Source: Acidobacteriota bacterium (GTDB taxonomy: Bacteria; Acidobacteriota; Thermoanaerobaculia; UBA5066). Taken from it: DNA of 64,000 bases. The translations under genes and the position numbers were made by a program. The notes under the pieces are model-generated. The model was not told the DNA's origin. It saw nothing but the letters and a program-made list of their open reading frames with translations, and did not search any database. Positions within the stretch are counted from its first letter, which is position 1. The number at the start of each line of letters is the position of its first letter. This document shows, one piece after another, positions 16,813 through 27,285 of this stretch. Where the stretch lies: contig JADJVE010000009.1 of NCBI GenBank assembly GCA_016716715.1, forward strand, positions 62,001-126,000. Reading direction: 5' to 3'.

Positions 16813-18120
16813 TTAAGCGTAGAGGCCGCGCATCTGAAGGTCGTGCGCCACGCGCTGGATCGCCACCATGTACGCCGCGATGCGGTACGTGACCCTGTGC
16901 TTCGCGACCATCTCGCGGATGTCCTGGAAGGACTGGACCATGATCTCCTCGAGACGCTCGTTGACTTCCTTCTCGCGCCAGAAGAAGCCCATGCGGTCCT
17001 GCACCCACTCGAAGTAGGAGACGGTCACGCCGCCTCCGTTCGCGTAGATGTCCGGCACGACGATCACGCCCTTCTTCTGGAGGATGTCGTCCGCGTCGTG
17101 CGTCGTCGGGCCGTTCGCGCCCTCGACGATGATCCTGGCCTTGATGTCGCCGGCGTTCTCGTCGGTGATCTGGTTCTCGAGCGCTGCCGGGATCAGGATG
17201 TCGCAGTCCACCGTGAGGAGGCCGGCCGGGTCCATCGGGGCGGCCCCGGGGAACCCGACGACCGACTTCTTCTCCGCGACGTACGCGAGGAGCGCGGGGA
17301 CGTCGAGGCCTTCCGGGTTCAGGATGGCGCCGTTGATGTCCGAGACGGCGACGACCTTCGCGCCCTGCTCGTGGAACATCTTGGCCGAGATCGAGCCGAC
17401 GTTGCCGAAGCCCTGGACCGCGACGCGCGAGCCGGCGAGCGGGATCCCGTGCGCGCGGCAGGCCTCGCGGCCCGCGATCATGACGCCGCGGCCGGTCGCC
17501 TCGACGCGTCCGCGCGACCCGCCGAGGGAGACGGGCTTCCCCGTGACGACCGACGTCACGGTGTGGCCGACGTGCATCGAGTAGGTGTCCATGACCCACG
17601 CCATCGTCTGCGAGTCGGTGCCGACGTCGGGGGCGGGGACGTCGCGCTCGGGCCCGAAGACGTCCATGAGCTCGGCCGTGTACCGGCGCGTGATCCGCTC
17701 CAGCTCGCCGCGCGACAGCTTGCGCGGGTCGCAGATCACGCCGCCCTTGCCGCCGCCGAACGGGATGTTCATGACGGCGCACTTCCAGGTCATCCAGGAC
17801 GCGAGCGCGCGCACCTCGTCCAGGGTCACGCCGGGGTCGTACCGCACGCCGCCCTTGGCGGGCCCCCGCACCACGTTGTGGTGGACGCGGTAGCCCACGA
17901 AGACTTCGATCTTCCCGTTGTCCATGACGACGGGGATGCCCACCTTCACTTCCTTCATGGGCTCCCGGAGGACCTTGCGCAGCCCGGGGTCGAGCCCGAG
18001 GAGCTCGGCCGCGCGGTCGAAGCGCTGCGTCATCTCCTCGAACGGGTTGATCGGGGCGTTGGCGTGCCGGGACGGCTTGCGCGTGAGGACGCCCGAGGTC
18101 GATTCGGGGCTCAGGGTCAT
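16813..18120 (-). CDS. gdhA: Glu/Leu/Phe/Val dehydrogenase (glutamate dehydrogenase), copy 1
   Basis: 435 aa, with AGGAAGGG before the ATG. Substrate domain: RVHHNVVRGPAKGGVRY, NIPFGGGKGGVICDP (catalytic Lys region) and PAPDVGTD. Rossmann domain: VAVQGFGNVGS and DILIPAALENQIT. C-terminus: EGANGPTT. It interconverts glutamate with 2-oxoglutarate and ammonia; cofactor preference is not clear from sequence. A second, divergent paralogue lies 218 bp away on the other strand. Confidence 0.92.
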   Translation of the reverse strand: MTLSPESTSGVLTRKPSRHANAPINPFEEMTQRFDRAAELLGLDPGLRKVLREPMKEVKVGIPVVMDNGKIEVFVGYRVHHNVVRGPAKGGVRYDPGVTLDEVRALASWMTWKCAVMNIPFGGGKGGVICDPRKLSRGELERITRRYTAELMDVFGPERDVPAPDVGTDSQTMAWVMDTYSMHVGHTVTSVVTGKPVSLGGSRGRVEATGRGVMIAGREACRAHGIPLAGSRVAVQGFGNVGSISAKMFHEQGAKVVAVSDINGAILNPEGLDVPALLAYVAEKKSVVGFPGAAPMDPAGLLTVDCDILIPAALENQITDENAGDIKARIIVEGANGPTTHDADDILQKKGVIVVPDIYANGGGVTVSYFEWVQDRMGFFWREKEVNERLEEIMVQSFQDIREMVAKHRVTYRIAAYMVAIQRVAHDLQMRGLYA

Positions 18121-18338
18121 GGGATCACCCTTCCTGTGTCCTGCCGGGGCCGGCGGACACGCTGATCAGGCCGAATGTTAGGCCTTCAGCCGGCCTGATT
18201 CACCCGCCTCATGGCCGGGTCCGCGGGCCTCTCCCTACACTTCATAGGAATGCGTCCCACGTCTGCGACGTCTCTTCGGGGACGCCCGCCGATCCCTCAG
18301 GATACGCAGAAACAGGAAGGAAGACAGGGGAGAACCAG
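18121..18338. promoter_or_regulatory. Divergent promoter region between two glutamate dehydrogenases
   Basis: A 218-bp gap holding both promoters. An 8-bp inverted repeat, TCAGGCCG at 18166-18173 and CGGCCTGA at 18191-18198 with a 17-nt spacer, is a candidate operator. AGGGGAGA precedes the ATG at 18339, and AGGAAGGG precedes the opposite ATG. No convincing -35/-10 pair was picked out. Confidence 0.45.
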
Positions 18339-19622
18339 ATGACAGGCTCGTTTAACGCCTTCGAAATGGCCCAGACCCAGTTCGACAAGAGCGCCGACAT
18401 CCTCGCGCTCGACGCCCCGACCCGCGACCTCCTCCGGTGGCCGCTCCGCGAATACTGGTTCGCGATCCCGGTCCGCATGGACGACGGGAAGGTCAAGGTG
18501 TTCCGCGGCTTCCGCGTTCAGCACAACGACGCGCGCGGCCCCAGCAAGGGCGGTATCCGCTTCCACCCGCAGGAGACGATCGACACGGTCCGCGCCCTTT
18601 CCATGTGGATGACGTGGAAGTGCGCCGTCGTCGACATTCCGCTCGGCGGCGCCAAGGGCGGCGTGATCTGCGACCCGCACAACCTCTCCGCGCGCGAGCA
18701 GGAAGGCATCTGCCGCGGCTGGGTCCGCCAGGTCGCCAAGAACGTCGGGCCCGCGATCGACGTGCCGGCCCCGGACGTCATGACGACCCCCCAGCACATG
18801 GTCTGGATGATGGACGAGTGGGAGACGATCCACGGCCACCGCGGCCCCGGCTTCATCACGGGCAAGCCGGTCGGGCTGGGCGGCTCGCTCGGCCGCACCG
18901 AGGCGACGGGCTACGGGGCCATCTACACGCTGCGCGAGGCCCTCAAGAAGCTCGGAATCGACATCGCGAAGACGAAGGCCTCCGTGCAGGGGTTTGGCAA
19001 CGTGTCGCAGTACGCGATCCAGCTCTACACGAGGATGGGCGGCACGGTCGTCGCGGTCTCCTCGTGGGACCAGGGCGACCAGACGTCCTACACGTTCCGC
19101 AAGGAGTCGGGCGTCGACGGCGCCCAGCTCATGGGGATCACGGACCACTTCGGCGGAATCGACAAGGTCAAGGCGAAGGCCCTCGGCTACGAGGTCAAGC
19201 CCGGCGGCGACTGGATCGCCGAGGACGTCGACATCCTGATCCCGGCCGCGATCGAGAACCAGGTCACGGGCGAGACCGTGAAGAAGATCGGCAAGCGCGT
19301 GAAGGTCGTCGTCGAGGGCGCGAACGGCCCGACGACGCCCGAGGCCGACGCGGTGCTCAAGGAGCGCGGCATCTTCGTGATTCCGGACTTCCTGGCGAAC
19401 GCCGGCGGCGTCACCTGCAGCTACTTCGAGCAGGTGCAGAGCAACATGAACCACTACTGGACGCAGGAAGAGGTCCTCACGAAGCTCGACGGCAAGATGA
19501 CGAAGGCCTTCCACGACGTCGCGGACCTCGCGGCGTCCAAGAAGCTCTACATGCGCGACGCGGCCTACGTGATCGCGGTCAGCAGGGTCGCAAAGGCCTC
19601 CCGGGACCGCGGCTGGGTTTAG
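18339..19622 (+). CDS. Glu/Leu/Phe/Val dehydrogenase (glutamate dehydrogenase), copy 2
   Basis: 427 aa. Same family as the divergent neighbour: HNDARGPSKGGIRFHP, DIPLGGAKGGVICDP, PAPDVMTTPQHM, Rossmann motif VQGFGNVSQ, AAIENQVTGE, VEGANGPTTPEAD. It is clearly diverged from copy 1, with a Ser where copy 1 has the second Rossmann-turn Gly-Ser and an extra DQGDQTSYTFRKESG loop. The two may differ in cofactor or direction (assimilation versus catabolism). The shared intergenic region suggests linked regulation. Confidence 0.92.
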   Translation: MTGSFNAFEMAQTQFDKSADILALDAPTRDLLRWPLREYWFAIPVRMDDGKVKVFRGFRVQHNDARGPSKGGIRFHPQETIDTVRALSMWMTWKCAVVDIPLGGAKGGVICDPHNLSAREQEGICRGWVRQVAKNVGPAIDVPAPDVMTTPQHMVWMMDEWETIHGHRGPGFITGKPVGLGGSLGRTEATGYGAIYTLREALKKLGIDIAKTKASVQGFGNVSQYAIQLYTRMGGTVVAVSSWDQGDQTSYTFRKESGVDGAQLMGITDHFGGIDKVKAKALGYEVKPGGDWIAEDVDILIPAAIENQVTGETVKKIGKRVKVVVEGANGPTTPEADAVLKERGIFVIPDFLANAGGVTCSYFEQVQSNMNHYWTQEEVLTKLDGKMTKAFHDVADLAASKKLYMRDAAYVIAVSRVAKASRDRGWV

Positions 19623-19664
19623 GGTCCTTCCGCCCGGCGGCGTCCCGGTAAACTGGGGCCTCAC

Positions 19665-22430
19665 GTGACGACGCCGGGCGATCATCTCCTCGAGGCGCTC
19701 CAGGAGCGGGCCAAAGAGCTCAGCACGATTTATCGCGTCAACGAGGCGTGCAAGGCGCCCCAGGCCTCCCTGGACGAGGTGTTCCGGAACGTCGTCCAGA
19801 TCCTCCCGGCCGGCTGGCAGTTCCCCGCGACCTGCTTCGCGCGCCTCACCGTGGACGGAACGGTCTACGGCCCGCCCGGCTCCGTCGCTTCTCCGTGGCG
19901 GCAGGCCGCGCCGATCCGCGTCCAGGGCGACGCCGCGGGCACGCTCGAGATCTTTTACGGGGAGGAGCGCCCCGCCGCGGACGAGGGGCCGTTCCTCAAG
20001 GAGGAGCGCCGCCTGCTCGACGCGGTCGCCGAGCGGCTCGGACAGCTCCTCCTCGAGCGGCGCCTCCTCGACGCGCTCCACGGCCGCCGCGAGGACGGAC
20101 CCGTGGACGCTCCGGGCGGCGAGTGGCGGATCATCGTCGACTTCCTCCGCCAGACGGACCCGCGCCACCTCGTCAGGATCTCGCGGCGGATGATCAACTA
20201 CCTGTGCTGGAACGGCGTCGCCGCCGCGCAGGACCTCCTCCCGCACTTCGCGGGCGGGCGTGAGCCGCTCGAGTCCGACGAGAACCGGCCCTCGCCCCGC
20301 CGCAGCGCCGAGCACCTCCTCGGCGTCGCGGACGCGGCGTTCCGCCTCGCCTCCGAGCACCTCTCGTCCGCGGAGATCCGCTCGTGCATCCAGAAGTGGA
20401 TCCGCGACGACAAGGCGGACTTCCTTCTCCGCGCCGCGGAGAACCCCGGCACGTCCACGGCCGAGCTCGCGCAGGCCCTCGCGCGCTTCCACGACTCCCA
20501 TCGCGACGACCGGCAGCTCTCGCGCACCGTCCAGGTCGAGCTCCGCGTGTCGCTCGCGCGCCGGTTCCTGACGGACGACCTCGGGTTCGTGGACGTCGCG
20601 AAGGACTTCATCGACACGTCGGACTTCTTCGAGCTCGTGCGGCACGTGATCTCGCCCCCGAGAAGCTACGGCCGCGTGGGCGGGAAGGCCTCCGGCCTCT
20701 TCCTCGCAAGCCAGATCGTGAAGAAATCGACGGAGTTCGCGGACGCGCTCGGCGAGATCCGGATTCCGAAGACGTGGTACGTCTCGTCGGACGCGATCCT
20801 CGACTTCATCGAGTTCAACCAGCTCGACGACCTCTACGACCGCAAGTACCTCGAGATCGACCAGGTCCGGCGCGAGTACCCGCACGTCATCCAGGTCTTC
20901 AAGAACTCACACTTCTCGCCCGAGATCGTCAAGGGCCTCTCGGTCGCCCTCGACGACTTCGGCGACCGGCCGCTCATCGTGCGCAGCTCGAGCCTTCTCG
21001 AGGACCGCGTCGGGGCCGCCTTCTCGGGCAAGTACAAGAGCCTATTCCTCGCGAACCAGGGCCCGAAGGCCGAGCGCCTCACGGCGCTCCTGGACGCGAT
21101 CGCGGAGGTCTACGCCTCGGTGTTCGGCCCCGACCCGCTGGAGTACCGCGCCGAGCGCGGGCTCCTCGACGTCCACGAGGAGATGGGCATCCTCCTGCAG
21201 GAGGTCGTGGGGAGCCGCGTCGGGAGGTACTTCCTTCCGACGTTCGCGGGCGTCGCGTTCTCGAACAACGAGTTCCGCTGGTCGCCCCGGATCGCGCGCG
21301 AGGACGGGCTCGTGCGGCTCGTGGCGGGGCTCGGGACGCGCGCGGTCGATCGCGTCGGGGACGACTACCCGATCCTCGTCGCGCCGGGGAAGCCCGGCCT
21401 GCGTGTGAACGTCACGCCCGCCGAGGTCGTCCGCTACTCGCCCCGCAAGGTGGACGTCATCGATCTTCAGTCCGGGACGTTCGAGACGATGGAGCTCGAC
21501 CGTCTCCTCGACGAGTGCGGAGCGGACATCCCGGGCGTCGAGCAGATCCTCTCCGTGTCCGACGAGACCGGCGTCCACCGGCCGTATTTCCTGGACTGGA
21601 CGTCGAAGAAGGGCCGGTTCATCGCGACGTTCGAGACGCTCCTCGAGTCGACGCCGTTCCTCTCCCGAATGCGGACCCTGCTCCGCGTCCTGAGCGAGAA
21701 GACGCACGGCCCCGTGGACATCGAGTTTGCGTCCGACGGAAAGGACCTCTTCCTCCTGCAGTGCCGGCCGCAGAGCTTCGCGGAGGAGTCCGCGGCCGCC
21801 GCGATCCCCTCCGACCTCTCGGGCGACCGCGTGATCTTCGAGGCGAAGCGCTTCGTCTCGAACGGCCGCGTGCCGGACCTCACGCACATCGTGTACGTCG
21901 ACCCCGAGGGCTACGCGGCCCTGCCCGACGCGGCCTCGCTCCGGCGCGTGGGCCAGGCCGTGGGGCGCATGAACAAGCTGCTCCCGAAGCGCGAGTTCAT
22001 CCTCATGGGCCCCGGGCGATGGGGGAGCCGCGGCGACCTCCGGCTCGGGGTCCCCGTCGGGTACTCGGACATTCACAACGCGGCGGCCCTGATCGAGATC
22101 GCGCGCCGGCGCGGGGCTTACGTCCCGGATCTTTCGTTCGGGACGCACTTCTTCCAGGACCTCGTCGAAGCGTCGATCCGCTACCTGCCGCTCTTCCCGG
22201 ACGATCCCGACATCCGCTTCCGCGAGGGGTTCCTCAGGGACTCGCCGAGCGCGCTCCTCGAGCTCGCGCCGGAGTTCCGCGACCTCGAGGCGGTCGTCCG
22301 CGTGATCGACGTGCCTAAGGTCACGGGCGGGTCGGTCCTGCGGCTGCTCCTGAACGCGGACGAGGACCATGCCGTCGCGATCCTCTCGCCACCCGGGCAG
22401 GGCGCCCGGGCGCGGGTCTCCCGTTCGTGA
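19665..22430 (+). CDS. GAF-like and PEP-synthase-type ATP-binding domain protein
   Basis: 921 aa, GTG start. The N-terminus (about 10-150) looks like a GAF-type sensor (LSTIYRVNEACKAPQASLDEVF). The middle (about 330-700) is the pyruvate phosphate dikinase/PEP synthase N-terminal nucleotide-binding fold: GRVGGKASGLFLA, RPLIVRSSSLLEDRVGAAFSGKY, a catalytic Arg/Glu set, and PVDIEFASDGKDLFLLQCRPQS. The phospho-histidine swivel domain and the C-terminal TIM barrel of real PEP synthase are absent. The C-terminal 200 residues (GPGRWGSRGDLRLGVPV) are of unknown function. It could be a nucleotide-dependent phosphotransfer or sensory protein, but not a complete PEP synthase. Confidence 0.75.
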   Translation: MTTPGDHLLEALQERAKELSTIYRVNEACKAPQASLDEVFRNVVQILPAGWQFPATCFARLTVDGTVYGPPGSVASPWRQAAPIRVQGDAAGTLEIFYGEERPAADEGPFLKEERRLLDAVAERLGQLLLERRLLDALHGRREDGPVDAPGGEWRIIVDFLRQTDPRHLVRISRRMINYLCWNGVAAAQDLLPHFAGGREPLESDENRPSPRRSAEHLLGVADAAFRLASEHLSSAEIRSCIQKWIRDDKADFLLRAAENPGTSTAELAQALARFHDSHRDDRQLSRTVQVELRVSLARRFLTDDLGFVDVAKDFIDTSDFFELVRHVISPPRSYGRVGGKASGLFLASQIVKKSTEFADALGEIRIPKTWYVSSDAILDFIEFNQLDDLYDRKYLEIDQVRREYPHVIQVFKNSHFSPEIVKGLSVALDDFGDRPLIVRSSSLLEDRVGAAFSGKYKSLFLANQGPKAERLTALLDAIAEVYASVFGPDPLEYRAERGLLDVHEEMGILLQEVVGSRVGRYFLPTFAGVAFSNNEFRWSPRIAREDGLVRLVAGLGTRAVDRVGDDYPILVAPGKPGLRVNVTPAEVVRYSPRKVDVIDLQSGTFETMELDRLLDECGADIPGVEQILSVSDETGVHRPYFLDWTSKKGRFIATFETLLESTPFLSRMRTLLRVLSEKTHGPVDIEFASDGKDLFLLQCRPQSFAEESAAAAIPSDLSGDRVIFEAKRFVSNGRVPDLTHIVYVDPEGYAALPDAASLRRVGQAVGRMNKLLPKREFILMGPGRWGSRGDLRLGVPVGYSDIHNAAALIEIARRRGAYVPDLSFGTHFFQDLVEASIRYLPLFPDDPDIRFREGFLRDSPSALLELAPEFRDLEAVVRVIDVPKVTGGSVLRLLLNADEDHAVAILSPPGQGARARVSRS

Positions 22431-23008
22431 AGACCGCGCCCGAACGCGACGACGCCGAGCTCGTCCGTGCCGCGCTCGGGCACGACGCCGACGCCTTCGA
22501 GATTCTCGTCGAGCGGTACCGCGTGCGGCTCTATCGCTTCGTCGGCCGGTACACGAACGACGCCGAGGACGCCCGGGACGTCACGCAGGAGGTCTTCCTG
22601 AAGGTCCACGCGGCCCTCGACTCGTACGACCCGAAGTACAAGTTCTCGACCTGGCTGTTCCGGATCGCGGGCAACGCCGCGATCGACCACCTGAGGCGGC
22701 GCAAGGTCCGGCCGCTGCCCCTCGAGCTCCCGGTGGGGGAGGACGGGGAGTCGCGCATCGCCGAGCCGCGCGAGAACCGTCCCGATCCGCTCGAGGACCT
22801 CACGCGGCGGCGCCTGCGCGAGGCCCTCGCCGCGGCGATCGACCGGCTGCCGGACGACTACCGCGAGCTCATCAGCCTCCGGCACTACGGCGAGATGCCG
22901 TACGAGGAGATTGCGGAGCTGAAGGGCATGCCTCTCGGGACGGTCAAGAACAAGCTCTTCCGGGCGCGACAGGCCCTGCGAGATCTTTTGCCGAAGGACA
23001 TCGTATAG
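22427..23008 (+). CDS. ECF-type RNA polymerase sigma factor
   Basis: 193 aa, GTG overlapping the previous stop. Region 2 is FEILVERYRVRLYRFV through DVTQEVFLKVHAAL and FSTWLFRIAGNAAIDHLRRRK; region 4 is IDRLPDDYRELISLRHYGEMPYEEIAELKGMPLGTVKNKLFRARQAL. A typical sigma-70 ECF (RpoE/SigW-like). The next gene encodes a membrane protein at the usual anti-sigma position, and a bactofilin-like membrane gene follows. The trio is probably an envelope-response unit. Confidence 0.9.
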   Translation: MKTAPERDDAELVRAALGHDADAFEILVERYRVRLYRFVGRYTNDAEDARDVTQEVFLKVHAALDSYDPKYKFSTWLFRIAGNAAIDHLRRRKVRPLPLELPVGEDGESRIAEPRENRPDPLEDLTRRRLREALAAAIDRLPDDYRELISLRHYGEMPYEEIAELKGMPLGTVKNKLFRARQALRDLLPKDIV

Positions 23009-23017
23009 AGAGGCGGG

Positions 23018-23518
23018 ATGATGCAGATTCGGGACGACGCCGAGCAGCTTTCCAGCCTCTCTCCAGAGGAGAGGGAGCGGGATCGCCGCCTTGAACTCCT
23101 TCTGGATGAGTGTGTTGCCTCATCTCCGGCCCCGGGGCCCGAGCTCACGGCCGCCATTCTGGCGGCTCGTCCGTTCGCCCCGTGGGAGGTCCGGAAGGCC
23201 CGGGCCTGGCGCGTGCCCGCCCTCGCCGCGTCCGGCCTCCTGGCGGCCAGCCTGGCCGTCTTTCTGGCCCCTCTCTGGTCGCTGGGCCCGGTCGCCGCGA
23301 TGGATCTGTGGGTCCGCGTGATCGCGGCGTCCGCCTCCGGCGCCCTCGGCGCGGCGCTCGCAGCCGCGCCGGTGCTGGCGGACGCCACGGGCCGCGCGCT
23401 CGCCGGCGCCGAAGGCCTCAAGCCCGCGCTCGGCGGCCTGCTGCTCCTGTCGGGCGGATCGCTCGCGCTGATCGCCCGCAGGCTCGCGAAGCGGCCCGTC
23501 CGCGCCGCGCGCGGCTGA
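23018..23518 (+). CDS. Membrane protein in anti-sigma position
   Basis: 166 aa, 9 bp after the sigma factor. A charged N-terminus (DDAEQLSSLSPEERERDRRLELLLDECV) is followed by a Trp-containing helix, and then three hydrophobic stretches: VPALAASGLLAASLAVFLAP (about 64-83), VRVIAASASGALGAALAAAP (about 97-117) and LGGLLLLSGGSLALIA (about 137-152). It lacks the HxxxCxxC zinc-binding anti-sigma signature. The anti-sigma role is inferred from position and topology only. Confidence 0.62.
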   Translation: MMQIRDDAEQLSSLSPEERERDRRLELLLDECVASSPAPGPELTAAILAARPFAPWEVRKARAWRVPALAASGLLAASLAVFLAPLWSLGPVAAMDLWVRVIAASASGALGAALAAAPVLADATGRALAGAEGLKPALGGLLLLSGGSLALIARRLAKRPVRAARG

Positions 23519-23527
23519 CGCGGCGCC

Positions 23528-24496
23528 ATGCGCAGCGGCAGCCGCCCGCTCGCCCTCACCCTTCTCGCCACGAGTCTGCTCGTCGCGTCGCCGATGGCGC
23601 GCTCGGAGGAGATTTCTGCTTCGGAGATTCGCGTGGGCAAGGGCGAAGCGAGATCCGGCGATCTCGTGGCTCTCGGAAGGAAGATTTTCTTGGAAGGTGA
23701 ATTGGGCGGGAGCCTCGTCCTGGTCGGGGGCGGCGAGGCGATCGTGAGCGGGCGCGTCGGGGGCAGCCTCGTCCTGCTCGGTGCGAACGCCACGATTCGC
23801 CGCGGCGCCCGCATCGACGGCGACGTCCTCTCGGTCGGCGGCTCTCTCACCTTCGAAGAAAATTCCCCGATCTCTTCGGACGCACCTTCCGCGGGTCGCC
23901 ACCCGCAGGTGGGCGGGCGCGTTCGCAGCGTCTCTGCCCTCGAGGCCGCCGTCGCGACGGAGCTGCAGACGTCCCCGGCGGCGTCGCTCGCGCAGTGGCC
24001 GTTCCTTCTCTCGTTCCGCCTCGCGCTCCTCTTCGCGTGGCTCGCCGCTTCGCTCGCGCTTCTCGCCCTCGCGCCGCGCGCGCTCGGCACCGCTGCCGAC
24101 GGCGTGCCGGGACGCGGCGCGTTTCTCGCCGCGCTCGGCGCAACGGCGGTCCTCACCGCCGCTTTCGCCGGAGCGCTCGCACTGTCCGTGCTGCCCTCGC
24201 GGCTCGCGCTCGCCGCCGGCGCAGTCGTCCTTGCCGCGCTCGTCGCCGCGAAGGTCTGGGGACTCGCCGCGCTGTTCCTCGCGCTGGGCCGCCGCCTGAA
24301 CGCAACGGCGCCCCGCGGGAGCGCGCTCTTCGGCGACCCGGCCGCCGCCGCGCTCGGTCTCCTCGCCCTCGGTGCGGCCTCGCTCGTTCCGGTCGCGGGC
24401 CCACTCGTCTGGGGCGCCGCGTCCCTCGTCGGGATCGGCGTTTCCCTTGCGGCTGTGGCAGCCCGCACCCCGCGCGTCGCGCTCGCGCCGTCCTGA
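23528..24496 (+). CDS. Exported bactofilin-like membrane protein
   Basis: 322 aa. A signal peptide (LALTLLATSLLVASPMARS) precedes bactofilin-like beta-helix repeats (VALGRKIFLEGELGGSLVLVGG, GRVGGSLVLLGANATIRRGARIDGDVLSVGG) at about 30-115. Four to five membrane helices follow (about 155-315). This resembles polymer-forming membrane proteins often found with ECF sigma factors and predicted to respond to envelope state. The beta-helix segment carries a near-consensus copy of the AT-rich motif in each direction. Confidence 0.72.
   Translation: MRSGSRPLALTLLATSLLVASPMARSEEISASEIRVGKGEARSGDLVALGRKIFLEGELGGSLVLVGGGEAIVSGRVGGSLVLLGANATIRRGARIDGDVLSVGGSLTFEENSPISSDAPSAGRHPQVGGRVRSVSALEAAVATELQTSPAASLAQWPFLLSFRLALLFAWLAASLALLALAPRALGTAADGVPGRGAFLAALGATAVLTAAFAGALALSVLPSRLALAAGAVVLAALVAAKVWGLAALFLALGRRLNATAPRGSALFGDPAAAALGLLALGAASLVPVAGPLVWGAASLVGIGVSLAAVAARTPRVALAPS
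23675..23877. repeat. AT-rich motif, inverted pair (bactofilin-like gene)
   Basis: Near-consensus forward copy GATTTTCTTGGAAGGTGAA (within 23675-23706) and reverse copy TCACCTTCGAAGAAAATTCC (within 23845-23877). A weak forward copy (GATTTCTGCTTCGGAG) lies at 23605-23626. The forward copy encodes KIFLEGEL, which fits the native bactofilin repeat, so the protein was not visibly interrupted. Confidence 0.72.
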
Positions 24497-24551
24497 TATA
24501 CGCTCCCGGCTCGGGCCGCGAAGCGGCCCCGACAGGGGAGCCCGCCAGGAA

Positions 24552-25426
<875 letters not shown>

Positions 25427-25430
<4 letters not shown>

Positions 25431-27280
25431 TTTGCCAGGTGTGCGGGACCACCAACGAGCTCGACCGCGAGTTCTGCGGGAAGTGCCAGAGCAAGCTTCT
25501 CGTCGTCTCGGGCGCGGCCGAAACGTACGACGAGGGCACGTCCGAAGAAGGCGTCTCGCTGGACGAGCACCTCCTCGAGCGCGTCTCGGTCCTCGAGGAG
25601 ATCGTCAAGCGGAGCGCCGAGACGCTCAAGATGCTCCTCGAGGCGCTGAACCGGCAGGAGAAGAACGGTTTCGTCTCGCAGACGGGCCTCCTCGCGCTCA
25701 AGGATCTGCTCGAGCGCAAGGGCCTCCTCGTCGAGGAGGAGCTCCTCGACCTCTGGGAAACGCGCGTCGATCTCCACATGGCGGCGATGGAGAAGCGCGA
25801 GCGCTTCCTCGAGCGCAAGGAGCGGATGCTCGGCGGGTTCTCGGGCGAGCGGCGCGAGCGGTTCAAGGGTCTTCTCGCGGACGCCGAGTTCGCGTTCTAC
25901 GCGCTCGACCCCGAAAAGGCCGTGCGGTCGCTCGAAGACGCGTTCCGGCTCGACAAGACGAACGCGGAGCTCGCGTTCTACCTCGGTGAGACCGCGTTCA
26001 ACGAGGGCGAGACCGAGCGCGCCGCGCAGCTGCTCAACACGGTTCTCGCGCGGGAGCCGCGCCACTTCGAGGCGCTCGTCTACACGGGGGTCCTCGAGAA
26101 CGAGGCCGGACGGACGGACCGTGCGCTCGAGGCGCTCAAGGAGGCCGTCGCGGTCAAGCCGGACGCGTTCCTCCCGTACTTCGCGCTCGGCGCGCTCTTC
26201 GCGCTCCGCGGACAGCTCGCGCGCGCCGAGACGTTCCTGAGGAAGGCCGTCGCGATCGACGAGAACCCGCAGGCCTTCTCCCTGCTCGGCACGATCGCGT
26301 ACGAGCGCGGCCGCCTCGCGGACGCGACGGAGGCGTTCCAGAAGGCGGTGCGGCTCGACCCGGACGACGAGGACGCCCTCTACCAGCTCGGGCTCTGCTA
26401 CCTCGACCGCGGCTGGACGCAGAAGGCCACCGAGCGCTTCCAGTCCGCGCTCGAGCTGAACCCGAACCGCATCGAGTACCAGGAGGCCTGCAAGCTCCTC
26501 GCGCCCTCGGGCGCGCGGGCGCTCCCGAAGGTGACGGGCGAGGCCGCGCAGCTCGCGCGCCGCGCGGAGGCCGCGGCCCCGCGGGACCCGCAGAAGGCGC
26601 TCGCGATCTACCGGCGCGCGCTGAAGCTCGACGCGGAGAACCCGACGCTCCTGATCGCTTTCGCGCTCCTGTGCTCGGCCGTGGGCCGCACGTCCGAGGC
26701 CGTGGCCACGACGCGCCGCGTCCTGTCGCGCGAGCCCGGCGAGATGGTGACGGCGGCCGCGTACGCGACGCTCCTCGAGGCCCTCAAGGCGGAAGGGAAG
26801 TTTCGCGAGGGGAGCCGTGTCGCCGAGGAGATGCTCGGGGCGGTGCGCTCCAACTACGCGCGCTCGATCGCGTATTTCCAGCGCGCGACGGCGCTCGCGG
26901 AGATGGGGGAGGACCTCGACGCGGCCCTCGAGCTCGCGGACCTCTCCCTGAAGCTCTCGCCGAAGGAGATGCGGCAGTTCCCGCTCGCGGCCAAGGGCTG
27001 GGTGCACTACAAGCGCCGCGAGTTCGACCGCGCCGTCGAATGCCTGAGGCGCGCGACGGACCTCGGCGAGACGCCGACGGGCCTCACGCACCTCGGGCTC
27101 GCGTACCTTGCGCTCGGCGACGCACGCGCGGCGCGGCAGGCGTTCGGGCGCGCCAAGCGCCGCGACGTGCGCGTCTCGGGCGGCCGCGGCGGGCTCGAGG
27201 CGAAGATGCTCGAGCAGATCCGCCGGAACCTCCAGCTCACCGAAAAACTCGCGAACCGGAAGAAGACGCGCCTCGCCTGA
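25427..27280 (+). CDS. Zinc-ribbon protein with TPR array
   Basis: 617 aa from GTG 25427 overlapping the hbd stop; this start exposes a zinc ribbon at the very N-terminus (CQVCGTTNELDREFCGKC, two CxxC knuckles). A coiled-coil or helical segment follows (about 45-145), then at least ten TPR motifs over about 150-600 (ELAFYLGETAFNEGETERAAQLLN, EALVYTGVLENEAGRTDRALEAL, ALYQLGLCYLDRGWTQKATERFQ). It is a cytoplasmic scaffold of unknown partner; no enzyme domain is visible. A hairpin follows the stop. Confidence 0.78.
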
Positions 27281-27285
27281 GACTC

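Noticed and set aside
18297..20885. Minus-strand open frame of 862 codons
   Set aside because: Lies antisense to the second glutamate dehydrogenase and the PEP-binding gene, both with clear motifs; composition is shadow-like.
23675..23877. Paired motif copies as a Correia-like miniature transposon
   Set aside because: The DNA between copies encodes the host protein's own conserved fold and shares nothing from locus to locus, so there is no common element body.
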